Shown here in pieces: positions 43,180-51,744 of a stretch of DNA of 64,000 nucleotides; the first letter of the stretch is position 1; each line of letters begins with the position of its first letter. The notes beneath the pieces are model-generated. The model searched no databases and had not been told where the DNA came from. It saw only the letters and a list, made by a program, of their open reading frames with translations. Origin of the DNA: Aequorivita sp. (GTDB taxonomy: Bacteria > Bacteroidota > Bacteroidia > Flavobacteriales > Flavobacteriaceae); the NCBI GenBank assembly GCA_030690315.1, contig JAUYGY010000025.1, positions 1 to 64,000 on the forward strand. Direction: 5' to 3'. The translations under genes and the position numbers were made by a program.

Positions 43180-44256
43180 TTAAAAAGTTTCGCCTGTTTC
43201 CTTTAATTTTTCGGTATTGCTTACTAATTGTAATTCGTCAATTATTTCCTGAATGTCGCCATTCATAATATTACCAAGATTATACAAGGTAAAATTTATA
43301 CGGTGGTCCGTAACACGGCCTTGTGAATAATTGTAAGTTCTAATTTTTGCACTCCGATCGCCACTGGTTACCATTGAGCCTCGCTTTAACGCGTCTTCAG
43401 CTTGTTTCTTGGCTAATTCCATATCATAAAGTCTGGAGCGTAATACCTTAAATGCCTTTTCCTTGTTCTTGTGTTGTGATTTTTGATCTTGGCACTGGGC
43501 AACAATTCCCGTGGGAACGTGTGTTAAACGTACAGCCGAATAAGTTGTATTTACAGATTGCCCACCCGGTCCGGAAGAACAAAAGAAATCTACACGTACA
43601 TCCTTTGGATTAACTTCAATATCAAATTCTTCAGCCTCTGCAAAAACCATGACGGTTGCAGCACTTGTGTGCACACGTCCTTGTGTTTCGGTCTGTGGCA
43701 CACGTTGCACGCGGTGCACGCCAGCTTCAAACTTCAGCGTGCCGTAAACATCTTCGCCTTCAATTTCAATCTGTACTTCCTTAAAACCGCCGCTGGTCCC
43801 TTCATTAAAATCAATTACATTGGTTTTCCAGCCTTTGGCTTCACAGTATTTTGTGTACATTCTGAAAAGATCGCCGGCAAAAATACTAGCTTCATCTCCC
43901 CCGGTTCCTGCCCGTATTTCCATCACTGCATTTTTGGCGTCTTCGGGATCTTTTGGAACTAAAAGAAACTTAATTTCGTCCTCCAATTTTGGCAAACGGG
44001 TTTTTGCTTCCTCTTGTTGTAGCTTTGCCATTTCAACCATTTCGGCATCGCTGCCGTCTGATATTATTTCTTCGGCTTCAGTAATATTATTGGTAAGTTC
44101 TAAAAATTCTGATCTTTTATCCATCAAAATCCTCAAATCTTTATATTCTTTGTTCAACTGGATATAGCGCTTTTGATCGCTCATAATATCTGGTTGAATT
44201 ATGAGGTCGCTCACCTCGTCAAAACGTTGTTTTATTATTTGAAGCCTGTCTAACAT
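43180..44256 (-). CDS. prfA: Peptide chain release factor 1
   Basis: 358 aa, normal length. GGQ motif in [19 protein letters not shown] (catalysis), preceded by the codon-recognition domain, and [29 protein letters not shown] end. It recognises UAA and UAG. The purM gene lies upstream at 44357, 100 bp away, on the same strand. Confidence 0.97.
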   Translation of the reverse strand: MLDRLQIIKQRFDEVSDLIIQPDIMSDQKRYIQLNKEYKDLRILMDKRSEFLELTNNITEAEEIISDGSDAEMVEMAKLQQEEAKTRLPKLEDEIKFLLVPKDPEDAKNAVMEIRAGTGGDEASIFAGDLFRMYTKYCEAKGWKTNVIDFNEGTSGGFKEVQIEIEGEDVYGTLKFEAGVHRVQRVPQTETQGRVHTSAATVMVFAEAEEFDIEVNPKDVRVDFFCSSGPGGQSVNTTYSAVRLTHVPTGIVAQCQDQKSQHKNKEKAFKVLRSRLYDMELAKKQAEDALKRGSMVTSGDRSAKIRTYNYSQGRVTDHRINFTLYNLGNIMNGDIQEIIDELQLVSNTEKLKETGETF

Positions 44257-44356
44257 AAAGTTTTTATAATGGGTGCAAATTTACAATTTTTAGCTGAAAG
44301 GAAACTATTGCCATAGCCTTCAATTTTAATTGAAGAAAACCGAAAAGTTGAAAATA

Positions 44357-45535
44357 TTAATATTCAAATTGGCCCATTGCAGATTTGATGGTGAGTTTCT
44401 TTGAAGATGCATTCTCCACCCGTCCAATTATTTTTGCACTAACATTGAATGATTCCGAAATTTTTACAATCGTGTCTGCGATTTCCTTCGGCACATAAAG
44501 TTCCATTCGGTGCCCCATATTAAAAACTTGGTACATTTCTTTCCAATCAGTCTTGCTTTCGGCTTGAATAAGTTTAAAAAGGGGTGGAATCTCAAACAAA
44601 TTGTCTTTAATAATGTGTAAATTTTCAATAAAGTGAAGAATTTTCGTCTGCGCCCCCCCACTGCAGTGCACCATTCCGTGAATTTCCTTATTACTGAACT
44701 GCGATAAAATTTCTTTTATTATTGGAGCATAGGTTCGAGTTGGGGAAAGAACCAATTTTCCTGCGTTTAAAGGGCTGTTGGGAACGGAATCATCCAGTTT
44801 TTTTGAACCGGAATAAACAAGATCTGAAGGTACTGAGGAATCAAAACTTTCAGGATACTTTGCAGCTAGATATTTTTCAAAAACATCGTGTCGCGCCGAA
44901 GTAAGACCATTGCTTCCCATCCCGCCATTGTATTCTTTTTCATATGTAGCCTGCCCAAAAGAGGCCAAACCAACAATAACATCTCCGGGTTTTATATTTG
45001 CATTATTTATAACATCACTTCGTTTCATTCGTGCAGTAACGGTGGAATCTACGATTATGGTTCGCACCAAATCGCCAACATCTGCTGTCTCCCCCCCTGT
45101 TGTATGGATTGTAACACCGTATTGTTTCATTTCGGAAATTAGCTCCTCCGTTCCGTTAATTATTGCAGAAATGACTTCGCCGGGAATTAAATTTTTATTT
45201 CTACCAATGGTTGAAGAGAGCATAATATTATCCACAGCGCCCACGCAAAGAAGGTCGTCAATATTCATTATTAGTGCATCTTGCGCAATTCCTTTCCATA
45301 CTGAAAGATCGCCCGTTTCTTTCCAATAGGTATAGGCAAGTGATGATTTTGTACCCGCTCCATCAGCGTGCATTATCAAGCAAAACTCATCGTCACCCGT
45401 TAAATAATCAGGGACGATTTTGCAGAACGCTTTTGGGAATAGCCCTTTATCCACATTTTTGATGGCGTTGTGCACATCTTCTTTACCTGCGGAAACACCA
45501 CGTTGGGCGTAACGCTTTGAAATCTCTTTGCTCAT
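44357..45535 (-). CDS. purM: AIR synthase (phosphoribosylformylglycinamidine cyclo-ligase)
   Basis: 392 aa; longer than the E. coli enzyme (about 345), as usual in Bacteroidota. FSERYAQRGVSAGKEDV-like start, IAQDALIMNIDDLLCVGA, HTTGGETADVGDLVR (catalytic/ATP region) and GMVHCSGGAQTKILHF. Fifth step of purine synthesis. First gene of the purM-prfA-pyrF-BtuF-like run; the terminator of the curli operon lies just upstream. Confidence 0.93.
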   Translation of the reverse strand: MSKEISKRYAQRGVSAGKEDVHNAIKNVDKGLFPKAFCKIVPDYLTGDDEFCLIMHADGAGTKSSLAYTYWKETGDLSVWKGIAQDALIMNIDDLLCVGAVDNIMLSSTIGRNKNLIPGEVISAIINGTEELISEMKQYGVTIHTTGGETADVGDLVRTIIVDSTVTARMKRSDVINNANIKPGDVIVGLASFGQATYEKEYNGGMGSNGLTSARHDVFEKYLAAKYPESFDSSVPSDLVYSGSKKLDDSVPNSPLNAGKLVLSPTRTYAPIIKEILSQFSNKEIHGMVHCSGGAQTKILHFIENLHIIKDNLFEIPPLFKLIQAESKTDWKEMYQVFNMGHRMELYVPKEIADTIVKISESFNVSAKIIGRVENASSKKLTIKSAMGQFEY

Positions 45536-45563
45536 TTTATATTGTTATGGCACAAAAGTACGC

Positions 45564-45590
45564 AAAAAAAAAGCCCACAAAGGTGGGCTT
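45564..45590 (-). terminator. Terminator of the curli operon
   Basis: AAGCCCAC (45571-45578) / GTGGGCTT (45583-45590); read on the minus strand it is followed by the T-run opposite 45564-45572. It lies 25 bp after the stop of the last curli-operon gene and 28 bp before purM. Confidence 0.88.
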
Positions 45591-45614
45591 TCGGGGTTTT
45601 GAAATTTATTTTGG

Positions 45615-47117
45615 TTATTCCCAATCGGGCATAAAGGCATCGGTATATAATAATTCTCTAGTTTCTTCCACTCCAATCTCTAATGTATAAACGTCCTTTC
45701 GTGAAATACCGTCGTTAGAGGTATTGGTATAAATTACAAAGGCTTCATTTGGCGCAAATACTGGTTCCAGATCATTGGTGCCATTTGGTCTTTCAGCAGA
45801 AATGTCCACTGGCGGGTCTCCCGTATTAATATCATACATAAATATTTTAGAATCCAACCGCCTATAATCTGAACTTTGAAAACCTGATACATCGTATGAA
45901 TAAATAATTTTACCATTTGTAACCGATAAATCTAAACCGCTTGCAGCTCCGGGAACTCCTGTTATTAAAGTATCCAATACGTTTCCATTAAAAGTAATTG
46001 TAAAAATAGAAACATTATATCCATCTAGATTATTAGTTTTTAGGACTATTAAATTATCATTTTCACTTACAGCAACTTCTGAAATCAAGGAACCATCAGG
46101 TGTTTGATATAAAAGCTGGAGGCCTTGACCACTTGAACGTATTCTGTATAATTTATCTAAACTTGGGAAATAGATTCTATCACTAGTTTTTGGCCAAGCT
46201 ATGTTTATCTCATTTAAATTAAAACCATTAGGTTTTACGTTTGAGGTAACCTTTACTTTATCTGTTCCATCGCGCTTCATCGTATAAATATCAACTTGCG
46301 CGCCGGTGGTTTGAAGATAGGCTATTCTATTTGCAGAAACGTTTCTTCTTGGTCTATAACTATTTGTGCTTTCAGATGTCAATTGAAATTCATTTCCGTC
46401 TTCATCTGCGGAAAAAATAACGTTGTTCCCATTAATGTTGCGAACAAATAAAAATCTGTTTTCCACAGGAGCGTTCATCACTCTAAAAGTACCTACCGGG
46501 CTCAAAACTGCTGGATTAAATTCATCTTTTGCGGATACTTGCCAAAAATATTGAGCCCCGAGCATCAATTCTGAATAAACATAGGTAGCATCTGTTAAAT
46601 CATCAAATAAAAGTACATCCTCATTTTGATCATTTCTGAGTTCCAAAGTGTAGGTTATTGGGTCCTCTTCAGGGTCGGCAGATGTCCATTCAAAAACCAC
46701 TTCTGTACTTTCTATTACTTCATTTTCTGCTGGTTTGGTCAATTCTGGAGCTGTAGGAGGTCTATTATTTGCAGTTGAAACTTGCATTTCAAAAATAACA
46801 TTCACGGATACATTTGTTACTACTGTAGCTGGCTCAAAAGTAGCAAGATAGCCATCTAATCTTGCGCCGACTGAGTATTCACCCACGGGTACATTTTCTA
46901 TTTTGAAATTTCCTTTATCGTCTGAAAAAACAGTGCTGGTGACTGGGCTTGTTGAAATTCTCACATTTTCAAGAGGCGCATTTGTTCCTTCGGCAACAAC
47001 TTTTCCTTTAATGATCCCAAAATCATTTTCATTTATCCGATCTTCATTACAAGAAACCAAAAGAACTAAGAAAATGCCCAGCAGCTTTATATATGTTAAA
47101 CTTTCTTTCATCATCAT
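45615..47117 (-). CDS. Curli-operon lipoprotein: carboxypeptidase-like + FnIII-like + beta-propeller
   Basis: 500 aa. Lipobox LLVSC (Cys about 23). A carboxypeptidase-regulatory-like (CarboxypepD_reg) domain at about 32-110 (GIIKGKVVAEGTNAPLENVRIST, GEYSVGARLDGY), an FnIII-type domain (about 118-215, ending YFWQVSAKDEFNPAVLSP), then a TolB/WD40-like propeller (about 220-500: FSADEDGNEFQLT, IYTMKRDGTDKVKVT, FAPNEAFVIYTNTSNDG). It is 4 bp after csgG on the same strand and before the operon terminator, so it is part of the curli machinery locus. Its role is not established; surface docking or chaperoning of fibres is a guess. Confidence 0.8.
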   Translation of the reverse strand: MMMKESLTYIKLLGIFLVLLVSCNEDRINENDFGIIKGKVVAEGTNAPLENVRISTSPVTSTVFSDDKGNFKIENVPVGEYSVGARLDGYLATFEPATVVTNVSVNVIFEMQVSTANNRPPTAPELTKPAENEVIESTEVVFEWTSADPEEDPITYTLELRNDQNEDVLLFDDLTDATYVYSELMLGAQYFWQVSAKDEFNPAVLSPVGTFRVMNAPVENRFLFVRNINGNNVIFSADEDGNEFQLTSESTNSYRPRRNVSANRIAYLQTTGAQVDIYTMKRDGTDKVKVTSNVKPNGFNLNEINIAWPKTSDRIYFPSLDKLYRIRSSGQGLQLLYQTPDGSLISEVAVSENDNLIVLKTNNLDGYNVSIFTITFNGNVLDTLITGVPGAASGLDLSVTNGKIIYSYDVSGFQSSDYRRLDSKIFMYDINTGDPPVDISAERPNGTNDLEPVFAPNEAFVIYTNTSNDGISRKDVYTLEIGVEETRELLYTDAFMPDWE

Positions 47118-47121
47118 TGGT

Positions 47122-48531
47122 TTATTGATTAATTTTTAATTTAGATTTTACAGATCCAAAATGATAATTTAGACCCAGGCTGAAAGTATAATAATAATCA
47201 TCTCTTCTACCGTGAGGTAAATTGTCAATTTTATCTGAAAAGGTTACGTTCCACTCGCCGTTCAATTCAAAAGAAACTCTTTGTGAAACATCATACTCGA
47301 GTCCTGCGCCCAATTTTAAATTGAAGAAGGAGTCCCATCTTTGTAGATAAAGCAAAGGGCTATCGTCAGCAAACAACAAGATTCCGGGTGCAGCATAAAA
47401 AAGTGGAGAAAGTCTGTCATGAGGTAGCATATTATATTCAACTTTTAGGCTTTCGCTCAACCACCAATGGTTTGTTTTCGCAGTAGAATTTAGTCTAAAC
47501 AATTGAAAATCAGACCCTATACTTAGTTCTGGAATAATACGGTATTTATAGCCCAATCCCGCCTTATAATCTAATATCCCAGTGGTATAATCCCCATCAA
47601 CCAATGCCATTCCGAAATTAATATTTGCAGTATTTCTGAAATCATTTTTCAAAAATCTTCTTTCATAAAGTCCCGTAGATTCTTCGACCTCTTTTTCAAG
47701 TAAATATTCATCCACAATTTCCTTGTTTTTTTCTTCACCTTCTGCAGTGGACCATAATTTATCTTTTATTCCTTCCACTATTAATACCTCAACAGATTTT
47801 TCGATCGCTTCTTGAACGGCCATCTGCGCAGGTTCATTTTTCGTGAATCCTGTTTCTACTTCCAATAAGCGTTCAAAATTTACATATCTAAAAAGACTTA
47901 CATCTACTGCTTGCGACAAAATTGTTTTTGAAACGTAAACTGTTTTTAGCACTTCACCTGTTGATGTTGATACTGCTCTTAAATATACGGTTATTCTATC
48001 CTGCCGGTATTGAGTTGATCCTCCCACCCCAAAGTAACGGGCGCCCGCACCCCCAGTCATGATATTAGAATCATAGGAAACGACCCCTCCTTCTAATAAA
48101 ATGCCCGCAAACAAAAGTGGGGTTAGCCTCGTGGGGCTGTTGTCATCGGCTTTTTTGTATTCTTCACGCGTGCTTCTGATGATGTTCCGCTCGTTTAAAA
48201 GATTATTTAAATTCTCTCTTTCTATCGGCCTAAACCATTTAGAGTCTTGCAATGCTTTAATAAGTATTGTTGTAGCCCCTTGCGTAATGGCAGTACTGAA
48301 AGTACTTCCTGCCTCTATGCTTTTATACTGCCCTGTTTGGTCCTTAAAATTATAAACCCCAGCAATAATTGGTTCAGAAGGATTTGGCAGTGTGTAGAGT
48401 TTTTTTGTTTGCTTTGTTGTTTCCCCTATACGCGCCTCTTGGTTTCCTACCGGTTGGTTGAAAAACGCGCCACAGCTTACCAGAAGAAAAGAGGTAAATA
48501 CAATACATAATTTTGTAAGTGTATTTTTCAT
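47122..48531 (-). CDS. csgG: Curli secretion channel CsgG with extra C-terminal barrel-like domain
   Basis: 469 aa, against about 277 for E. coli CsgG. Lipobox LLVSC with lipid Cys at 20. The CsgG domain (about 55-280) has IAGVYNFKDQTGQYKS, ARYFGVGGSTQYRQDRITVYLR and the SVSTSTGEVLKTV stretch with the periplasmic and pore strands. Residues about 300-469 are added: alternating aromatic strands ending in YYTFSLGLNYHFG, like an OmpA-type eight-stranded barrel. CsgG forms a nonameric export pore in the outer membrane. csgF is 7 bp upstream. Confidence 0.9.
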   Translation of the reverse strand: MKNTLTKLCIVFTSFLLVSCGAFFNQPVGNQEARIGETTKQTKKLYTLPNPSEPIIAGVYNFKDQTGQYKSIEAGSTFSTAITQGATTILIKALQDSKWFRPIERENLNNLLNERNIIRSTREEYKKADDNSPTRLTPLLFAGILLEGGVVSYDSNIMTGGAGARYFGVGGSTQYRQDRITVYLRAVSTSTGEVLKTVYVSKTILSQAVDVSLFRYVNFERLLEVETGFTKNEPAQMAVQEAIEKSVEVLIVEGIKDKLWSTAEGEEKNKEIVDEYLLEKEVEESTGLYERRFLKNDFRNTANINFGMALVDGDYTTGILDYKAGLGYKYRIIPELSIGSDFQLFRLNSTAKTNHWWLSESLKVEYNMLPHDRLSPLFYAAPGILLFADDSPLLYLQRWDSFFNLKLGAGLEYDVSQRVSFELNGEWNVTFSDKIDNLPHGRRDDYYYTFSLGLNYHFGSVKSKLKINQ

Positions 48532-48538
48532 AATATTT

Positions 48539-48910
48539 TTAATTTGGAATAATAATTTGGCTAGTCTCCCCAGTTACAATATTCAAAACATTAATCACCA
48601 ATCCTGCCGTTGATTCGAATACTTCATATTCAAAATTTCCTTCGGTAGAGGTGCCTAATGGGGGTGTATTGTTTTCGCCGAATTGATTGCCAAATTGATT
48701 GTCCAAATTGCTGGTTAAATCCGTCAAATCATCAAAGCCTGACAAACCCGTTGAATCATCAAATGAGTTTTGTGCGTTTGCAGAATTCAAAAGCCAAGTA
48801 TAGTTAAAAGGATCCCCTCCAAAAGATGGATTTACTGGTGTATAAACCAGTTGTTGCGCAAAGCCGTATGAGGAAACTATTAAAAAAAGAAGTGTGATAA
48901 CAGATTTCAT
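48539..48910 (-). CDS. csgF: Curli assembly protein CsgF
   Basis: 123 aa with a signal peptide (about 1-18). The mature N-terminus QLVYTPVNPSFGGDPFN is the CsgF signature (the segment that inserts into the CsgG channel), followed by an Asn/Phe/Gly-rich linker and a C-terminal beta domain. It couples secretion to nucleation on the cell surface. 7 bp before csgG. Confidence 0.92.
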   Translation of the reverse strand: MKSVITLLFLIVSSYGFAQQLVYTPVNPSFGGDPFNYTWLLNSANAQNSFDDSTGLSGFDDLTDLTSNLDNQFGNQFGENNTPPLGTSTEGNFEYEVFESTAGLVINVLNIVTGETSQIIIPN

Positions 48911-49033
48911 TGGGTGGTTATTTTGTTAGTTAATTTTGCTAATTTAAGGAAGACCTCTCTCAAATTTAAGCAAATATTTCCATCTTTTTACCTTTTCATG
49001 ATAATTGCATCAATAGATTATAATAATAGGTAA

Positions 49034-49831
49034 CTAATAATATTTCTTAATATTTTTGTCTTGTTTGTATTTTTGAAGATACCAATAAACTCTTTTAATA
49101 GAAATTTCAGACATTGTTTTCAAATACTCGTTTTGGGGTCTTATAAAAAATTCTACAACTTTTTCATTGGCAACAAAAATTTCAATTTTAGTATTGTTAT
49201 TAATGGCTAAAACCTCTTTAACAGTAACTATTTCGTCACCATTTACATTGTTTGAGGAATATAAAGAATAGAACATTTTATAAAAATCTCTACCGGGCTT
49301 AGTCTTTGTTTCTTCTATAACAATATTTTTTAAGACTATTCCATCCGCTTCTTTTTGAGTTGCATCTGGAGAAATATTCAACAATTTCTGATTTTTTTCA
49401 TTTTCAACTTCTTTCAACTTTACGTCCTCCTCTGTACCATTTAATACAATACGGTCCATTCCCAACAGCTTATTATTTTCATCATAAACTAATAAAAGAA
49501 TAATAATTCTGTCCGTTACATTGCTATTTAAAGTGGTCGTGGAAAGATTCTTTTTTTCTCCCAAGTCTAGAACAAATCGGCCACTTTGATCATTTTTGGA
49601 ATTATTTGAATTGCTAGAATTATTTTTAATTACCGAAAGAACATATCGCAAACTTTGGCTGGATGATGTTTTATTTAATGCAGATCCAGTGATCTGGATT
49701 ACTTCTCCATTTTGTTGCAAATTTATTTTGGCTTCCACGTTGGTATTATAAACTTGCGAAAAGGCAATATTATAAACCAATACCATGGCCAATATAATAA
49801 ATACATTATGTGTGTTTTTTTTAGTAAACAA
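49034..49831 (-). CDS. csgE: CsgH-like + CsgE fusion curli chaperone
   Basis: 265 aa. Signal peptide 1-26. Residues about 30-130 are a beta-sandwich of CsgH type (VEAKINLQQNGEVIQITGSA, LRYVLSVIKNN, SGRFVLDLGEKKNLSTTTLN, ILLLVYDENNKLLGMDRI). Residues about 160-258 are CsgE (DGIVLKNIVIEETKTKPGRDF, IFVANEKVVEFFIRP). In proteobacteria CsgE is about 130 aa and caps the channel; CsgH is a separate amyloid inhibitor. Fusion would tie both control functions to one chain. 123 bp before csgF. Confidence 0.85.
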   Translation of the reverse strand: MFTKKNTHNVFIILAMVLVYNIAFSQVYNTNVEAKINLQQNGEVIQITGSALNKTSSSQSLRYVLSVIKNNSSNSNNSKNDQSGRFVLDLGEKKNLSTTTLNSNVTDRIIILLLVYDENNKLLGMDRIVLNGTEEDVKLKEVENEKNQKLLNISPDATQKEADGIVLKNIVIEETKTKPGRDFYKMFYSLYSSNNVNGDEIVTVKEVLAINNNTKIEIFVANEKVVEFFIRPQNEYLKTMSEISIKRVYWYLQKYKQDKNIKKYY

Positions 49832-49837
49832 AATATT

Positions 49838-50356
49838 TTAATTTTTTATGTTTCTAACAATGATAGTCTGATTCTTTCCTTGCATTGAGATTATCATACT
49901 ATTCGAGATGGAATTTGATCCCAGCATAATAAGATTTTGGTTTGCTCCTTTTTGAAAAACAGCAACTGTATGCATTAAGGAACCTTTTGTGTTTAAATCA
50001 ATAACACTATTATTAATTCCAGTTTGCAATACATTTTCTTTTATAGCTCCAGCAGTTATATCAAGTAACACTTCGTTATTATTTCCTTTTTGAAATAAAC
50101 TAATATTACTATAAATAGCACGGGTATTGGAAACAACATTGTTTTCATTTCCTATTTGTTGAACGTAAACATCATTTGAAGTAGAGAGATTTCTTGTATT
50201 GCTGGTTGCACCAGTTTGGGAAGTAAATTGTTTAATGTTTTGAAGATTGGCAATAGTGGCTGACGAAGAATTATCAATTCTATATGTTTGAGCATAAATA
50301 TTGCTGCATATGAGCCCAATTAAAATAACGATCGATATTTTAATTATGTTTTTCAT
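49838..50356 (-). CDS. Minor curlin-like (CsgB-like) protein
   Basis: 172 aa with a signal peptide (about 1-22). From about 62 come degenerate curlin units: VYVQQIGNENNVV, ISLFQKGNNNEVL, ENVLQTGINNSVI, VAVFQKGANQNLI, MIISMQGKNQTII. The Q-x-G-x-x-N spacing is kept but sequences vary, as in nucleator CsgB, and the last unit is basic. It probably nucleates the major curlin. 6 bp before the csgE fusion; 107 bp after the major curlin gene, with a long hairpin in the gap. Confidence 0.82.
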   Translation of the reverse strand: MKNIIKISIVILIGLICSNIYAQTYRIDNSSSATIANLQNIKQFTSQTGATSNTRNLSTSNDVYVQQIGNENNVVSNTRAIYSNISLFQKGNNNEVLLDITAGAIKENVLQTGINNSVIDLNTKGSLMHTVAVFQKGANQNLIMLGSNSISNSMIISMQGKNQTIIVRNIKN

Positions 50357-50385
50357 ATCTCTTTCTTTTCATTTCATTATTTGAG

Positions 50386-50423
50386 TAAAGCGTAAGAGCA
50401 CTTAAAAGTGCTCTTACAGTTTT
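50386..50423 (-). promoter_or_regulatory. Long intergenic hairpin between the two curlin genes
   Basis: Arms GTAAGAGCACTT (50392-50403) and AAGTGCTCTTAC (50406-50417) with a 2-base centre, extended by AGTAAA / TTTACT outside. Read from the major curlin gene there is no T-run after it, so it is more likely an attenuator or mRNA-stabilising element than a full terminator. Confidence 0.6.
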
Positions 50424-50463
50424 ACTACTTTATCTATAAATATAGCTATTTATTTGAAGTTTA

Positions 50464-51252
50464 TTATAGATTATTTTGAACTACTAAAGAGCCGTTACCT
50501 AAACCTAATTGGTTAACAACACTGTTGTGTCCAAGACCAGTTTGAGAAACTATACTCCAGTTAGCAATACCCAATTGGTTAACCAAAGAAGTATTGAAGA
50601 AACCAACTTGGCCTACTAAACTAAGATTGCCAAGACCTATTTGGTTTACGTCCGAATCGTTACCAATTCCTAATTGGCCAACATATGAACCGTTTCCAGC
50701 TCCTAATTGGAAAACATCAGAATCATTGAACAAACCAATTTGATCAACGATAGATACGTTTCCTAATCCAATTTGAAGGACATCAGATTCGTTCATAAAA
50801 CCAAACTGATCAACATCAGATCCATTTCCAATACCGATTTGAGTTACATCAGAATCGTTCAAAATACCAATCTGGTCAACATCAGATCCGTTACCAATTC
50901 CAATCTGTAATACAGCTGAATTGTTAGCTAGACCCAATTGAGTTACGGTTGAACCATTGAAAGCACCAAATTGCAAAACTTGGGAATCATTAAGGATACC
51001 GTCTTGATCTACATCAGAACCGTTAGCGACACCAATTTGTAATACATAAGAATCGTTTGCGATACCATACTGATCTACATTAGAGCCATTCCCAAGGCCC
51101 AATTGAATTACGTCTGAGTCATTTACCCAACCTTGTTGGTTGACTGCTGAACCGTTCAACGCCCCTACTTGAAGGACATTACTGTCATTAAACTGTGCGA
51201 ACACTGCTGTTCCTGCCAATAGCGCTACTGCGCAAAAAACTACTTTTTTCAT
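50464..51252 (-). CDS. csgA: Major curlin (CsgA-like) amyloid subunit
   Basis: 262 aa: signal peptide of 20 (ending VFAQ) plus exactly 22 units of 11 residues covering all of the mature chain. Odd and even units alternate as xNDSxVxQxGx and xNGSxVxQxGx, giving 11 super-units of 22 residues. The Q, G and N ladder positions are those of curlin beta-solenoid stacking; E. coli CsgA has five such repeats. Gln and Asn ladders replace Gln/Ser/Asn mixtures, and Asp gatekeepers (NDSDVDQ) appear in several units. The protein is acidic. First gene of the operon. Confidence 0.9.
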   Translation of the reverse strand: MKKVVFCAVALLAGTAVFAQFNDSNVLQVGALNGSAVNQQGWVNDSDVIQLGLGNGSNVDQYGIANDSYVLQIGVANGSDVDQDGILNDSQVLQFGAFNGSTVTQLGLANNSAVLQIGIGNGSDVDQIGILNDSDVTQIGIGNGSDVDQFGFMNESDVLQIGLGNVSIVDQIGLFNDSDVFQLGAGNGSYVGQLGIGNDSDVNQIGLGNLSLVGQVGFFNTSLVNQLGIANWSIVSQTGLGHNSVVNQLGLGNGSLVVQNNL

Positions 51253-51302
51253 AATTAAAAAATTTAAGATTAATATTTGGTTAAAAAATATTCAGCTTTT
51301 GA

Positions 51303-51320
51303 TAAGGAACTATTTCCTTA
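51303..51320. promoter_or_regulatory. Palindrome upstream of csgA (possible operator)
   Basis: Perfect arms TAAGGAA (51303-51309) and TTCCTTA (51314-51320) with a CTAT centre. It lies about 50 bp upstream of the csgA ATG in the expected promoter or leader region. On the plus strand it is followed by T8, so a terminator reading cannot be excluded. Confidence 0.45.
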
Positions 51321-51610
51321 TTTTTTTTGACAAATCATAAATAATGGCCTATCAAAATTTAATAAAGGGGATAATTAGAAAAATGAACTTCAAAAGAACA
51401 TTTTCTACAGTTTAGAGAAAGATTTAAAGATTTTTTGAATCACAGACAGACAATAATGATCTGTCATAGAATACAAAATTACCAAGGGGATAGGTTTGTT
51501 TTTAACACTTTTTGAGGAGATGTGTTTTCTAACATTGCTGTCATCAATTCACAATTCAAAGATGCAACAAAAAATAATACTACGCAAAGGTTTTCAAGCC
51601 CACAAGGGAA

Positions 51611-51632
51611 AAAAGGGGGAAATCCCCCTTTT
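51611..51632 (-). terminator. Second terminator of glnN
   Basis: AAAAGGGGG (51611-51619) / CCCCCTTTT (51624-51632). On the minus strand it is followed by a T-run (opposite 51609-51614). Confidence 0.6.
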
Positions 51633-51691
51633 CAAAAGTGGTTTTTCCTGTCAATAAAAGCCATTTTAATAGATGAAAAATATAAAAAAAC

Positions 51692-51715
51692 CGATTAAAG
51701 TACTTTAATCGATTT
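51692..51715 (-). terminator. Terminator of glnN
   Basis: Perfect palindrome CGATTAAAGTACTTTAATCG (51692-51711). On the minus strand it is followed by GTTTTTTTATATTTTT. It lies 34 bp after the glnN stop. Confidence 0.8.
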
Positions 51716-51744
51716 TTAACATTAAATGTTAATGTTTTGTTAAA

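Larger units (their letters stand above)
51253..51744. other. Intergenic region between csgA and glnN
   Basis: No ORF that looks real. Contents: a palindrome TAAGGAA/TTCCTTA at 51303-51320 about 50 bp before the csgA start, then AT-rich sequence, and two terminator hairpins for the minus-strand glnN gene (51611-51632 and 51692-51711). The csgA promoter must lie near 51300-51400; TATGATTTG there (minus strand) has one base too many between TA and TTTG to fit the consensus cleanly. Confidence 0.6.

Noticed and set aside
50464..51252. Regular DNA repeat of 33/66 bp that could look like a CRISPR or satellite array
   Set aside because: It is the coding sequence of the curlin protein. The period is a multiple of 3 and the frame encodes ordered 11-residue units with a signal peptide.
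51303..51320. Plus-strand terminator (palindrome followed by T8)
   Set aside because: There is no plus-strand gene upstream of it in the preceding kilobases; an operator or leader element of csgA is more likely, though not proven.
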